NCBI GenBank assembly: GCA_016292575.1
Contig: JAEDIH010000055.1
Span: forward strand, 1 to 11,356
Reading direction: 5' to 3'
From: Clostridiaceae bacterium
GTDB taxonomy: Bacteria > Bacillota > Clostridia > Oscillospirales > Acutalibacteraceae
DNA: 11,356 nt
The notes below the pieces were generated by a model. The model was not told the origin of the DNA. It ran no database searches and saw only the letters and a list, made by a program, of their open reading frames with translations. Made by a program: the position numbers and the translations under genes. How positions within the stretch are numbered: position 1 is the first letter of the stretch; the number at the start of each line of letters is the position of its first letter. Positions 3,825 to 11,310 of this stretch are shown here, piece by piece.

Positions 3825-6791
3825 TTATCCTTTAACAATATTGCTGTAACCAGAAGTCAGAGTCCTTCCTGCAATTTTTGCAGTTGCGACAACTTTGTAG
3901 TAATAGGTCTTTCCGGCAATAGGTTTTTTGGCTGTATAGCTGTTACCCTTAACGGTTTTGAGCTTCTTGTATGTTCCGTTTTTATTGGCACTGTAATAAA
4001 TTGTATAGCTGCTTGCTCCGCTGACTTTTCTCCAACTGAGACCGACGGTTTTCGTTCCCGATTTTGCTTTAAGAACCGGTGCCGCCGGGTTTGTTCCGAC
4101 GTTCAGCGTCTGTGAGTAAGTACTGTTGAGGCTTCTGTCTTTTCCGACAGAAATAACTTTAAAACGATATGCTCTTCCGGCACCGAGCTTTTTAATCGTT
4201 GCAGCGTTACTTTTTACAAAAGCAACTTTTTCATACTTCTTTATTTTGGAATTAAACAAATACACGTCATAACCGACCGCACCGGGAACATTGCTCCAAG
4301 TGAGGGTGACATATGACGCTCTCTGTCTTGTTGCTTTGAGCGATGTCGGAGCATTCAAAATGATTTTATATGTCAGTTTCTGTGTTCCGGAGTAGTTACC
4401 CTTAAAATTGACTGTCGCAGTATATGTTCCCGGCTTCTGACAACCGGACGGATATGTAACCGTATAATCCGTTCCGTTTTTAAGCTCTTTTCCGGCCGAG
4501 TCTTTAACAATTACGGCAGGTTTCTGAACCTTTCCGTTGTATGCGTATGCTGTTTTTGTAAGAGCGATTTTTGCAATGCGGCCGATTTGTGAAGAAGCAA
4601 CCGTTTCTCTGCAAAGGGTACATTTTTGAACTTTCTTTCCGTTTGATGAAAGTGTTGCCGGAGAAACAACGGTGGCAATTTTATGTCCGATGGGAGCGAG
4701 TTCCTCTTCGCTGAGCTTTTTTTCACAGATATTGCAAACGATCATGATTGAGCCCGATTTTGTGCAAGTCGGATTAACCGTAACCTCTTTCGTGTCGGTA
4801 TGTTTGCAACCTTCGGTTTTCAAAACCGTATGACACACGGTACATTCGGTGTGCCTTGCTCCGTTTGCGTCGGAAATCCAATCGCTTTCGATGTGTCCCA
4901 AAGCGGGAACAACAATCTGTTCGGTAATAATCTTTCCGCAAGCCAAACAATGCTGACCTTCTGTGAGTCCGGTTTCCGTGCATGTCGGGGAAACAGCCGA
5001 ATCTTTAACAACAGTCTTATGTTCATTTGGGTTTATTGAACCATATGTAGCATTGCAACGAGTGCAAACCGCTTTTTCAACGCAGTTCGCCGAACCGCCG
5101 GTATGTCCGAGAGCGGGAATTTCTTTTGGAGCTGTTGTTATTAAACCACAATTAGTACACTTTAAACCTGATGAAGTTCCCGGTTCCGTACAAGTTGAAT
5201 CAACTCTAAATATGGTTACAATATGGTGACCTTTTTCCGGTATAGATCCAGTGTATTTATCTCCGCAAACTGAGCAGGTGAATGTAATTATTCCGGTATT
5301 TGAACACGTTGGCTCGGTAGTTACTTCTGAAACATAATTATGGTCTCCAGTTCTCGAAATTTTTTTAGTTTCGGTATCATTGCAAATTGAACATTTTTTT
5401 ATGATATATCCGTCTGAACCGCATGTCGGATCTTTCGAGTCATAATCATAATATGAATGTGTACAATAATAAAGTTTATCAGAAACCGTAGAATATGATG
5501 CATACTTTGTGTTAACGGCGGTTACTGTTGCCCAATATTCATCTGATTTGTTTGAAATGTATGATTTTGATGTGCTTTTTAATCCTTCTGTTTTTTTAAC
5601 AAGCTTATTTGTTGATTTTCTATAGATTCTTATCACATATTCACGTGTATCATACATTCCCTTGTTTGGCGATTCGCTCCATAAAAATTTCACTTTATTG
5701 TCAGATATATTAACTTTAACGCTAACCTTATCAGGAGCGGCCGGTTTACTATAATTAAGTCCATCATTTGTTAAATTGTATATAGCAAACACCTGTGCCT
5801 CTGTATTATTACGTTGAAACAGTTGAATATTGTTTCCTGGATCACTTTTATCTCCTTGACTATCCAAATATAAATCACAATATGAAGCTTTTATATTATA
5901 TCCATAACCTGTGTAATAAATAAACCAACGTTGAGCTTTTGAATCGTTACTGCCTACTGTTCCAACGTTTGTTTCATTTGTTGTTCCAAAATTGTTTGCA
6001 TCCAAACATTTGTTGTTGTACTCATTAACTATTTTATAGCTGTTGTCTCCCTGCCTAATAAAATGCCATATCTGCTTAGGTGAAGTTGAATCATTACCAT
6101 CAGGTGAAATACATACATTATCATTTGAAACACCTAGATGTTTCCATGTGTTATTTTTAATAATATATGCATAAAAATTATCCCCGATATTTGCCGGACT
6201 TGGTGCACTCGGTTTGGACACATTATATCTATAAACCTTCGTCCACACAGAACCATTATTACCTTTATAATAATAATTTCCTACGGAAATTTCTTTACCA
6301 TTTTGGTCGCCTGTTTGCGGATATCCATAATCAGAATGAGCACCAACCAACTTGTTTGATCCGGCATAAATTTCCGTGTGTCCAGATTTCCAAAGAATAT
6401 CTCCTCTTTGAAGGCTTCCTGAATTTGATAAATTTATATTTGTAATTTCGGTAAAGCCGGCATTTTTCAAGGCTGTTCCCATGTTCCGAGTATTAAACCA
6501 AGTGGGTGAAAGTGAAAATCCCGCCGATGAAAAAGCATAATAAACCAATGATGAGCAGTCATAATCCGGTCCCTGTCGTCTACTCTGAGAGTATCCGTGA
6601 CTGTTATCATTTGCAATAGCAACAGCAGTCTGAACTGCTTTTTCCACTCTACTGTCAATCGCCTCCGCCTTCATTAAACTCATACCCGACAAATCAACCC
6701 CAACAATTCCGGCAAGCGGTACAGATGTAAGCATGAGAATGACCGCTAAACAGCAGGCAAGGATACGTTTAAATACGGTTTTTCTTTTCAT
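3825..6791 (-). CDS. Large exported cysteine amidase with ricin-lectin, CxxC repeats and fibronectin modules
   Basis: A 988-residue secreted protein. The start at 6791 is preferred because AAAGGGGA lies about ten bases upstream and the promoter -35 covers the more distal ATG at 6869. Domains in order: signal peptide (1 to about 44, ending KAEA); Amidase_5/NlpC-P60-like cysteine peptidase (about 45-190) with nucleophile C79 in DYDCSS and H138 in SGHTEIY; ricin-type beta-trefoil lectin (about 203-340) with QRWFIY and AQVFAIY repeats; fibronectin-like module (about 350-440); eight cysteine-rich units with a CxxC core and 'IPALGH'-type linkers (about 443-735); Ig-like module (about 738-811, KNGTDYTVTY and GNYSGT); two fibronectin III modules (about 813-988). 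The amidase resembles phage peptidoglycan hydrolases, so it probably cuts cell-wall peptides, with the lectin binding glycan. No LPXTG or dockerin is seen. Whether it acts on its own wall or on competitors is unknown. Confidence 0.85.
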   Translation of the reverse strand: MKRKTVFKRILACCLAVILMLTSVPLAGIVGVDLSGMSLMKAEAIDSRVEKAVQTAVAIANDNSHGYSQSRRQGPDYDCSSLVYYAFSSAGFSLSPTWFNTRNMGTALKNAGFTEITNINLSNSGSLQRGDILWKSGHTEIYAGSNKLVGAHSDYGYPQTGDQNGKEISVGNYYYKGNNGSVWTKVYRYNVSKPSAPSPANIGDNFYAYIIKNNTWKHLGVSNDNVCISPDGNDSTSPKQIWHFIRQGDNSYKIVNEYNNKCLDANNFGTTNETNVGTVGSNDSKAQRWFIYYTGYGYNIKASYCDLYLDSQGDKSDPGNNIQLFQRNNTEAQVFAIYNLTNDGLNYSKPAAPDKVSVKVNISDNKVKFLWSESPNKGMYDTREYVIRIYRKSTNKLVKKTEGLKSTSKSYISNKSDEYWATVTAVNTKYASYSTVSDKLYYCTHSYYDYDSKDPTCGSDGYIIKKCSICNDTETKKISRTGDHNYVSEVTTEPTCSNTGIITFTCSVCGDKYTGSIPEKGHHIVTIFRVDSTCTEPGTSSGLKCTNCGLITTAPKEIPALGHTGGSANCVEKAVCTRCNATYGSINPNEHKTVVKDSAVSPTCTETGLTEGQHCLACGKIITEQIVVPALGHIESDWISDANGARHTECTVCHTVLKTEGCKHTDTKEVTVNPTCTKSGSIMIVCNICEKKLSEEELAPIGHKIATVVSPATLSSNGKKVQKCTLCRETVASSQIGRIAKIALTKTAYAYNGKVQKPAVIVKDSAGKELKNGTDYTVTYPSGCQKPGTYTATVNFKGNYSGTQKLTYKIILNAPTSLKATRQRASYVTLTWSNVPGAVGYDVYLFNSKIKKYEKVAFVKSNAATIKKLGAGRAYRFKVISVGKDRSLNSTYSQTLNVGTNPAAPVLKAKSGTKTVGLSWRKVSGASSYTIYYSANKNGTYKKLKTVKGNSYTAKKPIAGKTYYYKVVATAKIAGRTLTSGYSNIVKG

Positions 6792-6840
6792 TTTTTCCAT
6801 TCCCCTTTGTTTTTCATTTTTGCATAAAGCCATAAAGCTA

Positions 6841-6869
6841 ATTTTATCATTTTTTGAAAAGGATATCAA
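6841..6869 (-). promoter_or_regulatory. Promoter of the exported amidase gene
   Basis: On the minus strand TTGATA (6869-6864) and TAAAAT (6846-6841) are separated by 17 bases. Transcription would start near 6834 and leave about 43 bases of leader before the ATG at 6791. This supports the shorter start, since the alternative ATG at 6869 falls within the promoter. Confidence 0.65.
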
Positions 6870-6962
6870 GCAAAATGGAACGAACGGTAATCCAAACGAA
6901 TCGAACGCAAATTACGCCTGAATCAAATTCTCTTATACTCCAGATCAAGAACCAAAAGCTAA

Positions 6963-6998
6963 GCAAAAAACCCCTCCCTTGTCCGAAAACAAAGGAGG
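6963..6998 (-). terminator. Intrinsic terminator of the GGGtGRT operon
   Basis: On the minus strand CCTCCTTTG (6998-6990) pairs with CAAGGGAGG (6981-6973) with one G-U pair and an eight-base loop. GGTTTTTT follows (6972-6965). It lies about 50 bases past the stop of the 7046-8044 gene, a classic rho-independent layout. Confidence 0.8.
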
Positions 6999-7045
6999 AA
7001 AAAATTGTTTATTCAAAACCTTTTGAATACGAAGTACCCGGATTC

Positions 7046-8044
7046 TTATTTCATAGCCTCTTCAACTGCAACTGCGCAGGCCACAGTCGCACCGACCATC
7101 GGGTTGTTGCCCATGCCGATAAGTCCCATCATCTCAACATGAGCCGGAACGGAGGACGAACCTGCAAACTGAGCATCGGAGTGCATTCTGCCCATGGTGT
7201 CGGTCATGCCGTATGAGGACGGGCCTGCTGCCATGTTGTCCGGATGGAGAGTACGGCCTGTGCCGCCGCCGGAAGCAACAGAGAAGTAATGAACGCCGTT
7301 TTCAACGCACCATTTCTTATAGGTTCCTGCAACGGGATGCTGGAAGCGAGTCGGGTTGGTTGAGTTTCCGGTGATTGAAACGCCGACCTTTTCAAGCTTC
7401 ATGATTGCAACGCCTTCGGGAACATTGTCAGCGCCATAGCATCTTACCTTTGCTCTGTCGCCGTTTGAGTATGCCTTTTCTTCAACAACCTTGACGGTTT
7501 CGGTGTAAGGATCAAACTCGGTCTTGCAATAGGTGAAGCCGTTGATTCTTGATATAATCATTGCGGCGTCCTTGCCGAGACCGTTGAGGATAACGCGCAG
7601 CGGCTTAACTCTGACCTTGTTTGCGTTGAGGGCAATTTTGATTGCGCCCTCAGCGGCTGCAAAGCTTTCGTGACCGGCAAGGAAGCAGAAGCACTCGGTT
7701 TCCTCGGAAAGGAGCATCTTGCCGAGGTTGCCGTGGCCGAGACCAACCTTACGGTTGTCGGCAACGGAGCCGGGGATGCAGAAGGACTGGAGTCCCTCAC
7801 CGATTGCAGCTGCTGCATCGGCAGCCTTTACGCAGCCCTTTTTGAGTGCGATTGCGCAGCCGACGGTGTATGCCCAGACAGCGTTTTCAAAGCAGATGGG
7901 CTGAGTGCCTCTTACAATTTTGTCAACATCAATGCCCTTTGCAAGCGTGATGTCCTTGCACTCTTCGATAGAATTAATTCCGTATTCTTTAAGGACGCCG
8001 AGGATCTTATCGGCACGTCTTTCATAGTTTTCAAATAATGCCAT
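7046..8044 (-). CDS. GGGtGRT protein
   Basis: A 332-residue cytoplasmic protein matching the family named for its motif GGGTGRT, here residues 259-265. Other conserved blocks are ENAVWAYTVGCAIALKKGC, LGHGNLGKMLLSEETECFCFLAGHESFAAAEG (about 100-131) and SYGMTDTMGRMHSDAQFAGSSSVPAHVEMMG near the end. The family is widespread in anaerobic Firmicutes and has no established function. Cysteines at several conserved places and the neighbour suggest a link to iron-sulfur chemistry. The ATG has GGAGG with good spacing. It follows the NifU-like gene by 14 bases and is followed by a strong terminator, so the pair is a two-gene operon. Length and sequence look complete. The name is firm; any biochemical role is inference from the neighbour. 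Confidence 0.9.
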   Translation of the reverse strand: MALFENYERRADKILGVLKEYGINSIEECKDITLAKGIDVDKIVRGTQPICFENAVWAYTVGCAIALKKGCVKAADAAAAIGEGLQSFCIPGSVADNRKVGLGHGNLGKMLLSEETECFCFLAGHESFAAAEGAIKIALNANKVRVKPLRVILNGLGKDAAMIISRINGFTYCKTEFDPYTETVKVVEEKAYSNGDRAKVRCYGADNVPEGVAIMKLEKVGVSITGNSTNPTRFQHPVAGTYKKWCVENGVHYFSVASGGGTGRTLHPDNMAAGPSSYGMTDTMGRMHSDAQFAGSSSVPAHVEMMGLIGMGNNPMVGATVACAVAVEEAMK

Positions 8045-8058
8045 TATTCTCTACCTCC

Positions 8059-8751
8059 TTATTCCTTACGCGGGTCAATATACTTTGCAGCTTCTGCGAA
8101 TCTGCCGTATGTGCCCTTTGCCTTCTCATAAGCGGTGTTGGGATCGTCACCCTTTTTGATGAAGTCAGTCATCTTGCCGAGTGAAACAAATTCATAACCG
8201 ATAACCTGATCATCGCTGTCAAGAGCCATTCTTGTAACATAGCCCTCAGCCATTTCGAGGTAGCGAACGCCCTTATACCTTGTGCCGTACATTGTTCCAA
8301 CCTGCGAGCGAAGACCCTTGCCGAGGTCCTCAAGGCCTGCGCCGACGGTAAGACCGTCGTCCGAGAAAGCGGACTGTGAACGGCCGTATACGATCTGGAG
8401 GAAGAGCTCACGCATTGCGGTGTTGATAGCATCGCAAACAAGGTCGGTATTGAGAGCTTCAAGGATGGTCTTTCCGGGAAGAATTTCACTTGCCATTGCG
8501 GCGGAGTGAGTCATGCCCGAGCAGCCGATGGTTTCAACAAGAGCTTCCTCGATGATACCGTTCTTGATGTTGAGCGAAAGCTTGCAGGCGCCCTGCTGCG
8601 GAGCGCACCAGCCCACACCGTGAGTAAAGCCGGAAATGTCCTTGATTTCATATGCCTTGACCCATTTGCCCTCTTCGGGAATGGGTGCGGGGCCGTGGTT
8701 CGGTCCTTTTGCGACCGTACACATTCTTTCAACTTCGTTTGAATAAGTCAT
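8059..8751 (-). CDS. NifU/IscU-like iron-sulfur cluster scaffold protein
   Basis: A 230-residue protein. Residues about 45-115 match the NifU N-terminal/IscU fold: GVGWCAPQQGACKLSLNIKNG, then IIEEALVETIGCSGMTHSAA, then ILPGKTILEAL. C77 aligns with the second scaffold cysteine of IscU. C49 and C56 lie near the first, though offset, and C106 is a possible third. IscU proteins are about 130 residues, so this one carries an extra C-terminal half (about 116-230) with no match I recognise; the first ~40 residues are also extra. It is usually annotated as an iron-sulfur assembly scaffold and recurrently found before a GGGtGRT gene, as here. AAAGGAG precedes the ATG, and a promoter lies about 75 bases upstream. 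No NifS/IscS desulfurase is visible in the window, so it may serve a dedicated client, perhaps the GGGtGRT protein. Confidence 0.82.
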   Translation of the reverse strand: MTYSNEVERMCTVAKGPNHGPAPIPEEGKWVKAYEIKDISGFTHGVGWCAPQQGACKLSLNIKNGIIEEALVETIGCSGMTHSAAMASEILPGKTILEALNTDLVCDAINTAMRELFLQIVYGRSQSAFSDDGLTVGAGLEDLGKGLRSQVGTMYGTRYKGVRYLEMAEGYVTRMALDSDDQVIGYEFVSLGKMTDFIKKGDDPNTAYEKAKGTYGRFAEAAKYIDPRKE

Positions 8752-8827
8752 GTGTTTTGTTCTCCTTTCGGAATATAGTTGCTAAAACGTTGGTTGCGCT
8801 GAACTTGCCTGTTTTATGCTATCCAAT

Positions 8828-8856
8828 ATAATAACAGAATTTTCTCTCCGTTGCAA
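8828..8856 (-). promoter_or_regulatory. Promoter of the NifU-like/GGGtGRT operon
   Basis: On the minus strand TTGCAA (8856-8851) and TATTAT (8833-8828) are separated by 17 bases. Transcription would start near 8821, giving a leader of about 70 bases. Confidence 0.65.
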
Positions 8857-8961
8857 TAGACAGCATGAAAAAAATGTCGCCTCTCGCCGAATAAAAAATA
8901 TATATTCTGACAAGAACGCGCTTCTTGCATATTATCTTTGACCGATAGGGCGGCGTTTATC

Positions 8962-8999
8962 CGTGCAAGAGAACATACTACGTGCAAGAGAACATACTA
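8962..8999 (+). repeat. Perfect 19-base tandem repeat upstream of the LRR-gene promoter
   Basis: CGTGCAAGAGAACATACTA occurs twice back to back (8962-8980 and 8981-8999). The second copy ends 29 bases before the -35 box at 9029. The position and near two-turn spacing suit a pair of activator binding sites; a simple slippage duplication is the alternative. Confidence 0.7.
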
Positions 9000-9028
9000 T
9001 AAGTCTATATGAAATTTATCATATTACA

Positions 9029-9057
9029 TTGACTTTTCAAAAAACGCATATTATAAT
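9029..9057 (+). promoter_or_regulatory. Promoter of the BspA-like LRR gene
   Basis: TTGACT (9029-9034), a 17-base spacer, and a perfect TATAAT (9052-9057). The start point would be near 9064, about 38 bases ahead of the ATG at 9102. The more distal ATG at 9066 would lie almost at the transcript's 5' end. Confidence 0.8.
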
Positions 9058-9101
9058 TTTGTCAGATGATTATGTCAACTGATACACGGGGAGGAAACAA
9101 C

Positions 9102-11252
9102 ATGAAAAAACAGTTAAAAAAATCGTTTTCGCTGCTTGTTGCGGTAATTTTGATTTTATGCGCTTTTCCGTTTTGCGCTGTGCAGGCGGAAGCAAAAACC
9201 GAGGGTGTTTTTACTTTCACCGTCAAAAACAAGCAAGCAACCATAACCGCCTGCAAAAAATCTGTGAGCGGCAGTCTGACAATACCCTCAAAGCTCGGTG
9301 GCTATCCCGTAACAAAAATAGGTACGTCAGCCTTTTGGGGCTTGGAAAAACTGACAAAAATTAAAATTTCCGACAGCGTGGAAAGCATCGGCTACGGTGC
9401 CTTCGTTTGTTGCAGCAGCCTTAGAAGCGTGATTCTTCCGAAAAGTCTTAAAAGCATTGGCGAAATTGCATTTTGGATGTGCACCGGAATTGAAAACATA
9501 ACGCTTCCAAAAGGACTTAAAACCATTGCAAGCGGCGCATTCAGCGACTGTTATAACCTCAAAATCATTGTGATACCCGACAGCGTGGAAAGCATCGGCG
9601 CAAGTGCATTCTCCCATTGCGAAAAACTCGCCTCACTAAAAATCGGAAAGGGTGTTCGCACCATTGGCGAATATGCTTTCTCAAGCTGTCTGAAGCTGAA
9701 GAGTGTAATTATTCCAAAAGGCGTTACAAAACTCGGTCAAAATGTTGTTTCAAATTGTTCCGGTCTGAATAGTATCAAAGTTGAACCCGGAAACAAGGTC
9801 TACCACAGCCGGAACAATTGCATAATCAAAACAAAAACAAAGCTTCTCGTCTCCGGCTGCAACAACAGCGTCATTCCGACTGACGCAAGCGTAACAGACA
9901 TTGCAGAAAGTGCTTTCTACGGCAACATAGACCTCAAGAGAATCGTTGTACCCGACAAAGTCAAAACAATCGGGGCAAATGCGTTCTTCGGTTGCACAAA
10001 GCTTAAGAGTATCTCTTTACCGGACACTTTGGAATTCATCGGCCCTTATGCATTCAGAAAGACCGGGTTCGCCAATATCAAGTCCAACTGGGAAAAGGGA
10101 GCCTTGTATATCGGGAAATACATTGTGGAAACCAACCCGAATGAATTGAGCGAAACATATAACTTGCGAAACGATACATTGGGTATCGGTGCGTATGCTT
10201 TCCATAAGTGCGCCTATCTTGAGAATGTGACTATTCCAAGCAGTGTAAAGTTCATCGAAAAGGGTGCGTTTGAATATTCCGGACTTAAAAAAGTTACCAT
10301 TCCGTTGAATGTCAAACGCATCGGTCCGATGGCATTCAACGGCTGCGATAATCTGAAACGCATGACTGTTGAACCGGGCAATAAAACCTATCGCAGTCAA
10401 GGAAACTGCATTATCAAAACAAAACAAAAGCTGTTGGTTGCCGGCTGCAAAACCAGTGTCATTCCGGCTGACGGAAGCGTCAAATCCATTGGAAATTACG
10501 CATTTTGCAGCCTCAATGGGCTGAAGACTGTATCTATTCCCGACGGTATTGAAAAAATCGGTGATTCAGCCTTTTCATGCTGCGAAAAACTGAGAAGCCT
10601 ATCCATTTCTGACAGCGTTACAAGAATCGGTAATTCTGCCTTTTCAAACTGTAGAAGTTTAAGAAGCATATCCGTTCCTGACAGCGTAACAAAAATCGGC
10701 AAGTCTGCCTTTTCAAGCTGTTATAAACTCAAAAGCGTAAAGCTTGGAAACGGGATTGAAGAAATAAGCAACTGGGCTTTTGGCAGCTGCTCTGAACTTG
10801 AAAGCATTATTATTCCCAAAGGTGTAAAAGCCATCAATGGGAACGCATTTTACTTTTGCCGGTCTCTCAGGAGCATTACGATTCCGAGCAGCGTAAAAAT
10901 CATCCGCTTTAATGCATTTTATGATTGCAGCTCTCTCAGGAGCGTCAAGATTCCAAGCAGCGTTGAGATAATCGAATCGTGTGCATTTTCAGGCTGCGAA
11001 AAGCTTTCAAATGTAGCCTTTTCAAACGGCTTGAAAGAAATCGGCGAATTTGCTTTCTATCATTGCACTTCACTCAAGAGTGTAACCATTCCCAAAAGCG
11101 TAAAAACCATAGGCAAAAGCGCTTTCGGTTTGTGCACCGGTGAAACTGTTTATGAAACCATAAAGACAGCCGGCTTTAAGATTAAAGGAGCAAAGGGCAG
11201 CGCGGCAGAAAAGTATGCGAAGAAAAACGGCTTTGCTTTCAGAGCTATTTAA
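9102..11252 (+). CDS. Secreted BspA-like leucine-rich-repeat (LRR_5) protein
   Basis: A 716-residue exported protein. The start at 9102 is chosen because GGGGAGG sits seven to eight bases upstream and a typical signal peptide follows (MKKQLKK, hydrophobic core to about residue 26, cleavage near QAEA-K32). The mature part holds about 23 repeats of roughly 23 residues with the pattern 'AF..C..L..V.IP.SV..IG', the TpLRR/BspA class. Two units carry a similar long insertion, VEPGNK-Y-S through CIIKTK-KLLV-GC (about 9775-9895 and 10366-10485), common in this class. The last ~30 residues (KGSAAEKYAKKNGFAF) form the usual capping motif. No LPXTG, SLH or dockerin domain is present, so attachment to the surface is unclear. 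Relatives bind host proteins or other bacteria. It is monocistronic, with a strong promoter and a downstream terminator. Confidence 0.92.
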   Translation: MKKQLKKSFSLLVAVILILCAFPFCAVQAEAKTEGVFTFTVKNKQATITACKKSVSGSLTIPSKLGGYPVTKIGTSAFWGLEKLTKIKISDSVESIGYGAFVCCSSLRSVILPKSLKSIGEIAFWMCTGIENITLPKGLKTIASGAFSDCYNLKIIVIPDSVESIGASAFSHCEKLASLKIGKGVRTIGEYAFSSCLKLKSVIIPKGVTKLGQNVVSNCSGLNSIKVEPGNKVYHSRNNCIIKTKTKLLVSGCNNSVIPTDASVTDIAESAFYGNIDLKRIVVPDKVKTIGANAFFGCTKLKSISLPDTLEFIGPYAFRKTGFANIKSNWEKGALYIGKYIVETNPNELSETYNLRNDTLGIGAYAFHKCAYLENVTIPSSVKFIEKGAFEYSGLKKVTIPLNVKRIGPMAFNGCDNLKRMTVEPGNKTYRSQGNCIIKTKQKLLVAGCKTSVIPADGSVKSIGNYAFCSLNGLKTVSIPDGIEKIGDSAFSCCEKLRSLSISDSVTRIGNSAFSNCRSLRSISVPDSVTKIGKSAFSSCYKLKSVKLGNGIEEISNWAFGSCSELESIIIPKGVKAINGNAFYFCRSLRSITIPSSVKIIRFNAFYDCSSLRSVKIPSSVEIIESCAFSGCEKLSNVAFSNGLKEIGEFAFYHCTSLKSVTIPKSVKTIGKSAFGLCTGETVYETIKTAGFKIKGAKGSAAEKYAKKNGFAFRAI

Positions 11253-11256
11253 GAAC

Positions 11257-11283
11257 AAAACGGACAAGATTATTTCCGTTTTT
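11257..11283 (+). terminator. Intrinsic terminator of the LRR gene
   Basis: AAAACGGA (11257-11264) pairs perfectly with TCCGTTTT (11275-11282), with a ten-base loop and a run of five T at the 3' side. It begins four bases after the stop codon. Confidence 0.75.
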
Positions 11284-11310
11284 AATCAACTGTTAAAATT
11301 ATCGTGAATT

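Larger units (their letters stand above)
8752..9101. other. Divergent intergenic region with two promoters and a tandem repeat
   Basis: These 350 bases contain no gene. From left to right they hold the ribosome site and promoter of the NifU-like operon (to 8856), an AT-rich stretch with a small inverted repeat (CAAGAA 8911-8916 / TTCTTG 8922-8927), a perfect 19-base tandem repeat (8962-8999), and the promoter and ribosome site (GGGGAGGAAACAAC) of the leucine-rich-repeat gene. Confidence 0.7.

Noticed and set aside
6792..6869. Longer start for the exported amidase at 6869
   Set aside because: That ATG falls in the predicted -35 box and lacks a ribosome site; the 6791 start gives a clean signal peptide and a well-spaced AAAGGGGA.
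7670..8038. 122-codon plus-strand frame opposite the GGGtGRT gene
   Set aside because: It is a shadow of a strongly conserved gene with even codon usage; there is no start context.
9066..9101. Longer start for the LRR protein at 9066
   Set aside because: It is within a few bases of the predicted transcription start, has no ribosome site, and would bury the signal peptide.
10017..10427. 136-codon minus-strand frame opposite the LRR gene
   Set aside because: It arises from the repeat structure of the LRR gene read backwards and resembles no protein family.
9102..11252. Regular spaced repeats considered as a CRISPR-like array
   Set aside because: The repeats are degenerate at DNA level, lie in frame and encode LRR units; there are no identical repeats with unique spacers.
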